NCBI RefSeq assembly: GCF_023822025.1 | Contig: NZ_CP082909.1 | Coordinates: forward strand, 5,624,001 to 5,688,000 | Origin: Endozoicomonas sp. 4G | GTDB taxonomy: Bacteria; Pseudomonadota; Gammaproteobacteria; Pseudomonadales; Endozoicomonadaceae | Direction: 5' to 3' | DNA length: 64,000 nucleotides | Shown here: positions 1 to 7,733 of the stretch, piece by piece | Layout of the letters: every line of letters begins with the position of its first letter | Position numbering within the stretch: position 1 is the stretch's first letter | Notes under the pieces: model-generated | Seen by the model: the letters and a program-made list of their open reading frames with translations, nothing else | What the model was told of the DNA's origin: nothing | The model's database searches: none | Made by a program: the position numbers and the translations under genes

Positions 1-633
1 ACCGCCCATCAATTCCGGATGCTCAAAGACCTGAGTCTGAGCGAACAGAGTGGCAACCTTGTTGATTGGGCCGCCCATATCAAAGGCGGTCATCCCACCC
101 AGAACCGTACCCAGTGCAACTTTTGAGGCATCACCCATGCCTGACAGCCAGCCGTTCAGAGCTTCCATCAGGGCCGCAATGGGTTGACCAATACCCCAGA
201 TAACAATGGCAGATACAATAAAGGTGCCGCCTATTGGCAGGATAAAATAAGTAGAAACCGCTTTGAACTTATTGGACAGTGGAATTCTTTTTAGCTGATT
301 AACAATGTAGCCAGCCAGGAAACCAACAATGATGGCACCAAGGAATCCGGTGCCATTGGCGTTAGCCAGATAGGCACCGATCATGCCCGGCGCCAGTGCG
401 GGACGATCAGCAATGGAGTAGGCGATATAGCCGCCAAGCACCGGAACAAACAGCGTAAAGCCGGCAATGCCCATGTCCCAGATGCCGGTCAGGAAAACAC
501 CTTCCGGCTGAGCGCCTTTACCATTAAGCATCACCGATAAAGCCAGCAATACACCACCGGCGACGATAAAGGGCAGCATGTGGCTGGTGCCTGTCAGCAG
601 ATGCCGCTTCAGGGTGGCAAGATCATTCTTCAT
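1..633 (-). CDS. PTS fructose-type EIIC membrane subunit (partial)
   Basis: Reading the minus strand from the ATG at 633 gives 211 codons without a stop, running off the left edge, so the C-terminus is missing. The protein is a polytopic permease of the fructose-family PTS (FrwC/FruA type): it starts MKNDLATLKRHLLTGTSH and carries the family signatures YSIADRPALAPGMIGAYLA and FDMGGPINKVA. It would carry sugar across the inner membrane for phosphorylation by an EIIB. The EIIB and the HPr-EI-EIIA genes lie divergently 2-3 kb away with an AraC regulator between, so all are probably one system. The sugar cannot be told from sequence. Confidence 0.88.
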   Translation of the reverse strand, partial: MKNDLATLKRHLLTGTSHMLPFIVAGGVLLALSVMLNGKGAQPEGVFLTGIWDMGIAGFTLFVPVLGGYIAYSIADRPALAPGMIGAYLANANGTGFLGAIIVGFLAGYIVNQLKRIPLSNKFKAVSTYFILPIGGTFIVSAIVIWGIGQPIAALMEALNGWLSGMGDASKVALGTVLGGMTAFDMGGPINKVATLFAQTQVFEHPELMGG

Positions 634-780
634 AATGGGTTCTACTCATCATCCGGTGCTGTAAAAAGAGGGCACAAACCTGGACAGTCTGTGGTGGTCA
701 GAGTTGACTATAAGAAAACGAAATCATGACGAAAATCCGACAAATGAAGCGTATAACGGACTTTTGTAACAACGTAAACA

Positions 781-802
781 TTTGTTGACGTATATCAACA
801 AA
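781..802. promoter_or_regulatory. Dyad operator upstream of the EIIC gene
   Basis: An 8-bp inverted repeat (TTTGTTGA and TCAACAAA, 6-bp spacer) lies about 150 bp upstream of the EIIC start and 140 bp upstream of the AraC start. Its core TGTTGACnnnnATCAACA matches the dyad at 2699-2734 and is one base from an FNR-type box (TTGAT-N4-ATCAA). It is a candidate site for a factor controlling both PTS units. The rest of the 634-940 gap shows nothing else I can support. Confidence 0.5.
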
Positions 803-940
803 AGAGAATGAGATGCCAGCAAGGCCACGGCTTGGCTAACAAGAGATAGACCCTTCTCTCTGAGTTTTGTACTCTTGCAGCATCCCCGGACAGGCTCGCT
901 GCCCACTCTTCAGCGACTTTAGACTTAACATGAACGCACC

Positions 941-1789
941 ATGCTCGAATCAGCCAAGATAGCCCAGCAGATCGACGATTTTCTTGCCAGTGGAAGACTC
1001 CGGCAAGTCCGGTTTGCCTCGCATACTGATGAATACCCCCAAAATGCTTTTCTGGTGAAATTTGCGAGAATGGTGGTCGTACTGGAGGGTACTTATCTGA
1101 CGGCTATTGGACACAAAGGGCAATATCAGAAGGTTGAGGCCCAACAGGGTGATGTGATTTACATACCTGCACAGACTTGGGATCTGCCGGACTGGAACAC
1201 AAAGGGAACCGCCCTGACCCTGCTGTTTGGCCACTATCAAATAGGCATGAGCCTGACGTTCAGTGATCACCAGGCGAAAGCGGCCTCGGTGGTGAAATAC
1301 AGTATCCCCGAACCAGTGCGGCAGGAAGGTCTTTATCTGGAGAAAGCTCTGTGTGAATCAGCCCGTGCCACTGAGGATAATGGCATTGCTGCCTGTATCG
1401 CAGAAGGCTTGTTAAGGTACTGCCGGGGCAAAATAGAAGATCATCAATATTCTCAGGTACGCCGATCAAACGACAAGTGGCGAGCAATAAGTATGTACCT
1501 GCAAAAAAACTTCAGCGCCAGGATTACCCGTGAATCAGTGGCCCTGGAGTATTGTATTTCTCCCAACCATCTCTCCCGCCTGTTTCGGGAAGAAGGTGGA
1601 ATGGGGTTCAATGAATATCTGACGCTGGTCAGGATTGACCGGGCCAAGATGCTGCTCAGCCAATACTCGATGAATATGTCAGAAATTGCCGCCAGAACCG
1701 GTTTCAAGGACAGCAGTTATATGGGCAGGGTGTTTCGTAAGCATACGGGGATGACGCTGGGTGAATATCGGGCTAAGTACGCTGCCTGA
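941..1789 (+). CDS. AraC-family transcriptional regulator
   Basis: The 282-residue protein has a cupin-like sugar-sensing N-terminal half (about 20-150, with GDVIYIPAQTWDLP) and a C-terminal AraC/XylS double helix-turn-helix (about 180-280). The second HTH reads MSEIAARTGFKDSSYMGRVF followed by RKHTGMTLGEYR, the AraC signature. It lies between the divergent EIIC gene and the EIIB and HPr-EI-EIIA genes, so it most likely activates this PTS locus in response to its sugar. The shared dyads at 781-802 and 2699-2734 could be its sites, although AraC proteins usually bind direct repeats. Ligand unknown. Confidence 0.9.
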   Translation: MLESAKIAQQIDDFLASGRLRQVRFASHTDEYPQNAFLVKFARMVVVLEGTYLTAIGHKGQYQKVEAQQGDVIYIPAQTWDLPDWNTKGTALTLLFGHYQIGMSLTFSDHQAKAASVVKYSIPEPVRQEGLYLEKALCESARATEDNGIAACIAEGLLRYCRGKIEDHQYSQVRRSNDKWRAISMYLQKNFSARITRESVALEYCISPNHLSRLFREEGGMGFNEYLTLVRIDRAKMLLSQYSMNMSEIAARTGFKDSSYMGRVFRKHTGMTLGEYRAKYAA

Positions 1790-2268
1790 TGTTAGTGGTC
1801 AGAAGGTAAGTTTTCGGTGAACATACAACACGGCATTGTGCCTTTGTCAGATATCTGAAGTGCGACGGTTTTGATTCCAGTCACCGCCCCAACGCGACGA
1901 CCTATGGCTTATGAGACCAGCAAGCTGACCGCTGCTCTATCCCGTCATAACTCTTTATTGTTACGGGCACATGAAAGGAAAGTCGTCTTGTCATGCCTGC
2001 TATCGTTGATTACACAGTTGCAGGAAGCACTGCGGACTGATCTGGAGTTAGTCAGGAATGTCAGTGGTTAAATGGAGGCCACTAGCAGGTGAGTTGAGAA
2101 GGTGTTTCCTTCAGGTATAAAAAAACCCCGCTCCAATCGGGCGAGGTTTTCGGTAGTGGTAATTATTTACTTATTTCCATGTGATTTGCAATTTCTTTTT
2201 ACATCCAAATACGAAATTAAAATGAGGATTATATATTTCTTATAGTTATTATTTATATTCCAAAACCG
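1790..2268. other. Gene-poor stretch between araC and a small minus-strand ORF
   Basis: A 66-codon plus-strand ORF at 1871-2071 is open here, but it has no recognisable family and no convincing ribosome binding site, so I do not call it a gene. The stretch also holds the minus-strand terminator at 2118-2150 and an AT-rich segment (about 2160-2265). Confidence 0.4.
2118..2150 (-). terminator. Rho-independent terminator, minus strand
   Basis: A 10-bp stem with one mismatch (2122-2131 with 2041+100 to 2150, that is 2141-2150) has a 9-base loop and, on the minus strand, is followed by a run of seven T. It would end minus-strand transcription from the small ORF at 2269-2454. On the plus strand there is no T run after the stem. 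Confidence 0.6.
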
Positions 2269-2454
2269 TCACATACGCATCAGCTCTTGATCCGCAGCAA
2301 TAATCCCCTCAAGCTCAGCAAAGCTACTACGTAGGTCTTTCCTCAAGGATTCGATTTCTGATCTTTTCAAAGCTCTCGGCTTTTCGTAGGTGCCCGGCTT
2401 CTCCTTGGGTGAGCTTGTCGATACCAAAACCAACTTCGGCTTTCCACCACTCAT
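2269..2454 (-). CDS. Small hypothetical protein
   Basis: A 61-codon ORF with an ATG at 2454 preceded by GGAG at a good distance, and a minus-strand terminator downstream at 2118-2150. The product is highly charged, with a predicted helical tail (residues about 30-60, EIESLRKDLRSSFAELEG). I recognise no family. Two other minus-strand ORFs overlap or adjoin it in different frames (2327-2659 and 2568-2816). Together they could be a decayed longer gene, so the small ORF may be a remnant. Confidence 0.35.
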   Translation of the reverse strand: MSGGKPKLVLVSTSSPKEKPGTYEKPRALKRSEIESLRKDLRSSFAELEGIIAADQELMRM

Positions 2455-2698
2455 CTAGATCATCTCCATGCTTGGTATGTATATTGTCTAACATACTTTG
2501 CTTTATGGGAAGGATGGCAGCGCCCACATGACCTGTCAAGCATGCGGCTCTTACCACTCTTCCACCCTTATTTTTCTCCATCCATTTCCCAGGGCTGCCA
2601 CTGTGACCAATCATACGGCGGCTGTCGGTTATTATCGGCACAGGCCTGAAGGTAACCACTCAGGCAGGCAGTCAGCTGACCGCTACACTCATTCACCT

Positions 2699-2734
2699 GC
2701 TTAAAAATGTTGATTTCTGTCAACATTTTTAAGC
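2699..2734. promoter_or_regulatory. Perfect 15-bp dyad upstream of the EIIB gene
   Basis: Arms 2699-2713 and 2720-2734 are perfectly complementary across a 6-base spacer (TTTCTG). The core TGTTGATnnnnGTCAACA matches the dyad at 781-802 upstream of the divergent EIIC gene. It ends 97 bp before the EIIB start, which suits an operator. A hairpin acting in RNA is the alternative. Confidence 0.55.
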
Positions 2735-2831
2735 TTTGGTACTTTTTTGACCCCGATGGTTCAATTTTACGATTCCCCCTGAAACTTGACCTCCCTACTA
2801 TGACTCCTGTAATCACCAGACAGGGCTTACC

Positions 2832-3137
2832 ATGAACATCATTGCAGTGACTGCCTGTTCAACGGGAATCGCCGAAACTTACATGGCTGCTGAAGTGCTG
2901 GAGCGTTGTGCCAGAACCCGTGGGCATTCCATCAAGGTAGAAACTCAGGGTGCCCTGGGCATTATAGATGCGTTGTCCAGACAGGATATAGAAAGTGCGG
3001 ATATTGCCATTTTAACAACCGATATCACTATCAATGGTGATGATCGCTTTAAAGGCCTTAAAACTTTTCATGTATCCATTGATGAGATTCTGAAATCGCC
3101 TCAGGACATCATATCCGCAATCTATTCAGAAGCCTGA
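2832..3137 (+). CDS. PTS fructose-type EIIB (stand-alone)
   Basis: At 101 residues this is the size of a free EIIB-Fru domain. It starts with the phosphoryl-carrying cysteine loop, ACSTGIAETYMAAE (Cys9), a variant of the usual CPTGIAHTFMAAE, followed by the conserved VETQGALG. It takes phosphate from an EIIA and passes it to sugar bound in the EIIC. The probable partners are the EIIA domain of the next gene and the EIIC at 1-633. Two changes, Pro to Ser and His to Glu in the loop, are unusual but keep the Cys. Confidence 0.88.
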   Translation: MNIIAVTACSTGIAETYMAAEVLERCARTRGHSIKVETQGALGIIDALSRQDIESADIAILTTDITINGDDRFKGLKTFHVSIDEILKSPQDIISAIYSEA

Positions 3138-3229
3138 AACCTTTTTTACTTCATTTATTTTGATTTTGGTGATCAGTGAAGTTCCGCTTTCTGATACATA
3201 CGACTACTGACTTTTTAAGATAACTCCAG

Positions 3230-5752
3230 ATGATGAACAGCTCAGCAAGTTTTAATTATACCTTCCCACTGCCCAATGGATTGCACGCCAGGCCTGCAAG
3301 TTTTATTGAAGAGACCGTAAAAAGTTACAGCGACGCCATCACCATCACCAATCTTCGGAATAACAAGGAAGCGGATACTCGCTCTGTGTTATCCATGATT
3401 GCTTCTGACATTGCCCTGAATGATCCTGTTCTGGTTGAGGTAACCGGGGATCAGGCAGAATCTACCCTGAATCAATTCAAGTCATTTCTGGAAACTGAGT
3501 TTCTGGCCTGTGATGAGCCACTTGAAGTTGTTAAAGATAAGCGACAAAAGCCTTTGCCACACATGCTTCGTGATGAACCGCTGCAAAGTCTTAGAGGGGT
3601 TTCAGTAAGCCCTGGTCTGGCCAGGGGAATACCGCTGGTTTTGGGTGAACCCCGTCTGGTTCTCAATCCTGAAACACTGGAAAAAGCCGACGGCCACGAA
3701 GAACAGGCACGTTTTGATCAAACCAGACAACAGTTGCAAGCTCAGCTTGAGCATCAGGTTGAGACATCTGGTGGTGAAGAAAAAGCCATCCTCAAGGCGC
3801 ACCTCTCTCTGCTTGGTGATGAAAAACTGGTCAGCAGTATTGCCGAAGGAATTAATGCCGGGTCATCGATTTTATCGGCCATTTTGACAACGCAGGAGCA
3901 CTTCACTCAGGTGCTGGAAAGTTCCCGCAGTGAATACCTGCAGGAACGTGCCCTGGATATCCGTGACCTCTGTTCAAAACTGATTGTTATGACTTACGGT
4001 GCAGACAGTTTTGAAAAAACAGATACAGAGCTAACGACAGATACCGTTTGTATTGCCGGTTCACTGGCGCCCAGCCAGTTTCTGTCGCTGGACCGAACAC
4101 GCTTGAAAGGACTGGTTCTGGAAGCGGGTGGTACGACGTCCCACACGGTTATCGTGGCTCGATCCTTTGGTATTCCCGTGATGGTTGGTGTAGAAGGAGC
4201 CCGCACTCTGGCTGCTGAAGGCGCTCAGGTGATTATGGACGCCAACCTTGGTCTGTTAATCAGTAATCCTTCTGAAAAAGTCGCTCGCTTTTATGATCTT
4301 GAGCAAAGTAAGCAGGAAAGACTTAATCTGCGACGCCAGAAGTATGTTGACCAGGCCGCTGTTACTTTGGATGGTCATCTCATGGAAGTGGCTGCAAATA
4401 TTGCCAGCGCTGAAGAAGCAGAAGCGGCATTTGCCCAGGGTGCTGAAGGCGTTGGATTATTCCGTACCGAAATGCTCTATATGGATCGGACTGAGCCGCC
4501 CTGTGAAGAAGAGCAGTTTGAAACCTATCGCAAGGCTGTAACCGCTGCCAATGGTAAGCCAGTGATTATTCGCACCATGGATATTGGTGGTGATAAGCCG
4601 GTGGATTATTTTAATATCGGCACAGAAGAAAATCCTTTCCTGGGTTACCGTGCCGTGCGCCTCTATCCAAAGTACCTGAAGCTTTTCGAAACCCAGCTGC
4701 GTGCCATTTTAAGAGCCAGCCATTACGGTCAGTGCAAAATCATGGTGCCTATGGTGGCAACACTCGCCGAAGCCAAGTGGCTCAGGGAAGTATTCAACCA
4801 GATTGTTGAAACAATGAAGCTTGAGGGAGTTGAGCATAATCCGGATGTTCAGCTGGGCATTATGCTGGAAGTGCCATCCTGTGCTTTCATCATTGATCAG
4901 CTGGTTCGCTATGTTGACTTCTTCAGTATTGGCAGCAATGACCTGACTCAATATCTGTTGGCAGCGGACAGGGGCAACAGCAAAGTCGAGCATCTTTATG
5001 ATTCTCTGAACCCGGCTTTCCTGAGACTGCTGCAGCATGTTGTCAGCGAAGCCCATAAAGCCGGTGCCTGGGTGGGTATGTGCGGTGAGTTTGCCGGAAA
5101 TCCAGAACATCTGCCGATTCTTCTGGGACTGGGGCTGGATGAAATCAGCCTGAGCGCACCCCGTATTCTTGAGATCAAAGAAGCGATCAGCCAGCTGACA
5201 CTGGCAGACAGTAAAGCATTGCTGGAGCAGGTACTTCAGCTGGAAACCTCTGAAGCCGTGTTGGAGCATCTGCAAAGCGCGGTTCAACAGCAAGAAGCCC
5301 TGCCCATTCTGGCTGAACATTCCATCATTATGAACGCTGATTGCCGCAGTAAAGGCGAAGTCATCAAAACGCTGGTGGACAATCTCGATATTAATGGCCG
5401 GGTGTCTGATGTTGTTGGTGCCGAACAAGCCATTTGGGAGCGGGAAGCGATTTCTCCCACCATGCTGGGCTTTGGTATCGCTATCCCTCACTGCAAGTCA
5501 GACAGCATTGCCGTTAACAGTATCAGTATTATGAAACTGGCTGAGCCTATTCTCTGGAATGAAGGTGATCCGGTGATGACCGATACCGTCTTTATGTTGA
5601 CGGTAAGAGCCAGTGAAGCCGGCAGCGTGCACATGCAGATTTTTGCACAGTTGGCACGACGCATTATGCGTGGAGCCTTCAGAGATTCTCTGGCAGCCTG
5701 CACCAGTGAACAGGAACTGCTGGAGTTTATCTCCAGCGAACTGGAGTTATAA
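3230..5752 (+). CDS. PTS multiphosphoryl transfer protein HPr-EI-EIIA
   Basis: A cytoplasmic 840-residue fusion that carries phosphate from PEP to a fructose-type EIIB. The HPr domain (about 1-95) has NGLHARPAS with His19. Enzyme I (about 115-680) has the phospho-histidine loop GGTTSHTVIVARS (His305), the PEP-site segment GVGLFRTEMLYM and the C-terminal GMCGEFAG (Cys618). The EIIA-Fru domain (about 690-840) has GIAIPHCKSD with His754. The order is that of E. coli FryA/FrwA. With its own HPr and EI, this locus could work independently of the general PTS. It follows the EIIB gene by 92 bp, and a strong terminator follows. Confidence 0.93.
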   Translation: MMNSSASFNYTFPLPNGLHARPASFIEETVKSYSDAITITNLRNNKEADTRSVLSMIASDIALNDPVLVEVTGDQAESTLNQFKSFLETEFLACDEPLEVVKDKRQKPLPHMLRDEPLQSLRGVSVSPGLARGIPLVLGEPRLVLNPETLEKADGHEEQARFDQTRQQLQAQLEHQVETSGGEEKAILKAHLSLLGDEKLVSSIAEGINAGSSILSAILTTQEHFTQVLESSRSEYLQERALDIRDLCSKLIVMTYGADSFEKTDTELTTDTVCIAGSLAPSQFLSLDRTRLKGLVLEAGGTTSHTVIVARSFGIPVMVGVEGARTLAAEGAQVIMDANLGLLISNPSEKVARFYDLEQSKQERLNLRRQKYVDQAAVTLDGHLMEVAANIASAEEAEAAFAQGAEGVGLFRTEMLYMDRTEPPCEEEQFETYRKAVTAANGKPVIIRTMDIGGDKPVDYFNIGTEENPFLGYRAVRLYPKYLKLFETQLRAILRASHYGQCKIMVPMVATLAEAKWLREVFNQIVETMKLEGVEHNPDVQLGIMLEVPSCAFIIDQLVRYVDFFSIGSNDLTQYLLAADRGNSKVEHLYDSLNPAFLRLLQHVVSEAHKAGAWVGMCGEFAGNPEHLPILLGLGLDEISLSAPRILEIKEAISQLTLADSKALLEQVLQLETSEAVLEHLQSAVQQQEALPILAEHSIIMNADCRSKGEVIKTLVDNLDINGRVSDVVGAEQAIWEREAISPTMLGFGIAIPHCKSDSIAVNSISIMKLAEPILWNEGDPVMTDTVFMLTVRASEAGSVHMQIFAQLARRIMRGAFRDSLAACTSEQELLEFISSELEL

Positions 5753-5764
5753 CTGACCAGAGAA

Positions 5765-5795
5765 ATGCCCGACAAATGTCGGGCATATTATTTTA
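5765..5795 (+). terminator. Rho-independent terminator after the PTS fusion gene
   Basis: A perfect 9-bp stem (5765-5773 with 5778-5786, loop AAAT) is followed by an AT-rich TATTATTTTA tract. It begins 13 bp after the stop codon. It also lies at the 3' end of the convergent pagL-like gene. Confidence 0.85.
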
Positions 5796-6404
5796 AAAAC
5801 GATAGGCAAGAGAGAACTGGAGCACATTCAAATCCATGTTAGGCCGTTTGATATAAGCGTTGGAGTAGTGGAGCAGTTTGGCGCCCAGGTCAAAATTCCT
5901 TTCAGAACCCAGGAGAACACCGGCACCCACCATGGTTTCAAATTGAAATTGTGTGCTTTTTTCTAACGGCAGACTGCCTTTGTAACGAATCTGAGTATCA
6001 CTGATCCAGCCAGCGCCCAGGCCGACATCAAGGTAATACCGCTGGCTGGGGCTTTTGAACTGCCATACCGGGGTTATGAAAAAGCCATAGATATCATCGC
6101 CACCCCCGGCACTGTGAGACGGACTGGCATCGAGTCGATTATCCCAGTAAGAAACCGAGGTATCGAGCAGGAAGCGATCGCTCCACTGCGAATTTTCCAG
6201 AACGCCTTTTTCAGTTAAATGCCATCTCAGGGCTAAACGAGTGTCCTTGACGTCTATTTTACTGGAAAGATCCGGTCCATAGCTCAGATGAATGCTTTCA
6301 GGTTGTGCAAAGACCGAGGTTGCAAAGGCAGATAGCACCAAAGATGGCACTAAAGATGGCACCAAAGACAATGCAGACAGAAAGGCTGTGTCGTTAAGTT
6401 TCAT
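5793..6404 (-). CDS. pagL: Lipid A 3-O-deacylase, PagL-like
   Basis: A 203-residue outer membrane protein with a signal peptide (cut near FAQ, residue 33), alternating beta-strand sequence, and a C-terminal aromatic residue (AYRF) typical of barrel insertion. The segment LLHYSNAYIKRPN near the end matches the PagL active site (His and Ser of HxS). From memory of the P. aeruginosa enzyme, the catalytic Glu lies 14 residues after the His; here that position is Asn, so activity is uncertain. The signal region contains a 12-bp repeat giving SLVPSLVPSLV. Likely role: removing an acyl chain from lipid A in the outer leaflet. Confidence 0.75.
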   Translation of the reverse strand: MKLNDTAFLSALSLVPSLVPSLVLSAFATSVFAQPESIHLSYGPDLSSKIDVKDTRLALRWHLTEKGVLENSQWSDRFLLDTSVSYWDNRLDASPSHSAGGGDDIYGFFITPVWQFKSPSQRYYLDVGLGAGWISDTQIRYKGSLPLEKSTQFQFETMVGAGVLLGSERNFDLGAKLLHYSNAYIKRPNMDLNVLQFSLAYRF

Positions 6405-6612
6405 ATCCCTATGCTCTTATATTGTTGTTTTTTTTTTAAGTATTAAGCCCGCCACCAGAGTTTGTTTCGCACTATCCCTGCGGCTCTTTGGGAGGGGGCC
6501 TTCTATTAACGTACACTAAGCAGCCTGAAAATAAGACCAGATTTTTTTAGAGAGCTTGGTTGCTTCATGGGACTGTAACAGAAGCCCGTTATCATCAAGT
6601 CGATCGACTGGG

Positions 6613-6633
6613 TTCCCACGCTCTGCGTGGGAA
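6613..6633. repeat. REP-like hairpin (copy 1)
   Basis: A perfect 9-bp inverted repeat, TTCCCACGC-TCT-GCGTGGGAA. Near copies occur at 48142-48168, 48802-48832 and 49929-49957, so this is a dispersed palindromic repeat. It lies in the 430-bp gap between the pagL-like gene and gspC, where I see no other gene. Confidence 0.7.
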
Positions 6634-6836
6634 TGCATACGACGGGCTGGTTACACTCCGATGCGGTAGCAGTAGCATGGGAGCGAGTTGGATTTGTTGT
6701 TTTTCTGGGCATTTGCACGTATAACCAATGACTAGTACCTATGTGCCATTTTTACTGGCAATTGTAAAATTAAAACTCTTGACGCCGATTTTATCCACAC
6801 CGGACAAATAAACGAACTGATGATACACGTTGTACC

Positions 6837-7733
6837 ATGTCGACAATCCTGCTCAACAGACTGAAGGCTCGAGCCTCTTTGTACTCGCCAGACTTTAACC
6901 TTGCCAATGTGTTGTCGCAGACTGGGATACGGCGACTTATTATGGGTTGTGAAGTAGTCTTGGTGATTCTTCTGACTCAGCAGCTAGCTCGCCTGACCTG
7001 GCAATTCCTGGAGGGTTCCGATAAGGCTACGGCTCAGTCATGGCAATCTCAGTCGACAGTGGTCAGTCGTCGTCCGTCAGAGCAGGATGCCTATCCCGCG
7101 CTGAATGATTTCCATCTGTTTGGTCAGGAGCCGATCAAGCTGACACACACCGAAAACAGTGGCATTGATCCCAACGCCGTGCCCAAATCCCGCCTGTCTG
7201 CAAAAGTAACCGGTATTGTTGCCAGTACCATTCCTGCTAATTCCGTTGCAGTGATTCACGCCAGTGGTCGTGATCGCACCTATCGAATCGGTGAAAAGCT
7301 TCAGGGTTCCAATGCGCAAGTGAAGGATATTTATGAAGATCGGGTGATAGTCCTGAACCGGGGCAAGCTCGAAGCTCTGTTGCTTTATCCCGATGAAGCC
7401 GGTCGAAAAGTAGAAAAAAGAGACAGTGGTCGTCTGGCAAAAGTGCGTCAACAACTGATTTCTGACCCGTCCTCTTTTACGGATTTTGTCCAGATCACCC
7501 CGGTACAGAAAGAAGGCCAGCTGGCCGGTTATCGCTTAACCCCTGGCAAACTGCCTGACGTTTTTCGTGAGTCGGGTCTGAAGCCTGATGATATCGCCCT
7601 GTCTATCAACGGATATGACCTGAGTGACAGCAACGACACCATGAAATTACTGCAAGAAGTCAAGCAGCTCACCCAGTTATCGATGACCATTGCCCGAGAT
7701 GGTCGTCTCTATGAAATAGAAGTAAAACTATGA
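6837..7733 (+). CDS. gspC: Type II secretion protein GspC
   Basis: The 298-residue inner membrane clamp protein has a cytoplasmic N-terminus, one transmembrane helix (about 37-57), a periplasmic homology region starting at DFHLFGQEP (about 90-190) that contacts the secretin, and a C-terminal PDZ domain (about 220-298, with ESGLKPDDIALSINGYDL). It opens the gsp operon and overlaps gspD by 4 bases (ATGA). It links the inner membrane platform to GspD and helps select substrates. Confidence 0.93.
   Translation: MSTILLNRLKARASLYSPDFNLANVLSQTGIRRLIMGCEVVLVILLTQQLARLTWQFLEGSDKATAQSWQSQSTVVSRRPSEQDAYPALNDFHLFGQEPIKLTHTENSGIDPNAVPKSRLSAKVTGIVASTIPANSVAVIHASGRDRTYRIGEKLQGSNAQVKDIYEDRVIVLNRGKLEALLLYPDEAGRKVEKRDSGRLAKVRQQLISDPSSFTDFVQITPVQKEGQLAGYRLTPGKLPDVFRESGLKPDDIALSINGYDLSDSNDTMKLLQEVKQLTQLSMTIARDGRLYEIEVKL

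Noticed and set aside
1871-2071. 66-codon plus-strand ORF
   Set aside because: No family, no convincing ribosome site; kept only as part of the intergenic description.
4709-5491. 260-codon minus-strand ORF
   Set aside because: Antisense to the HPr-EI-EIIA gene, with no family of its own.
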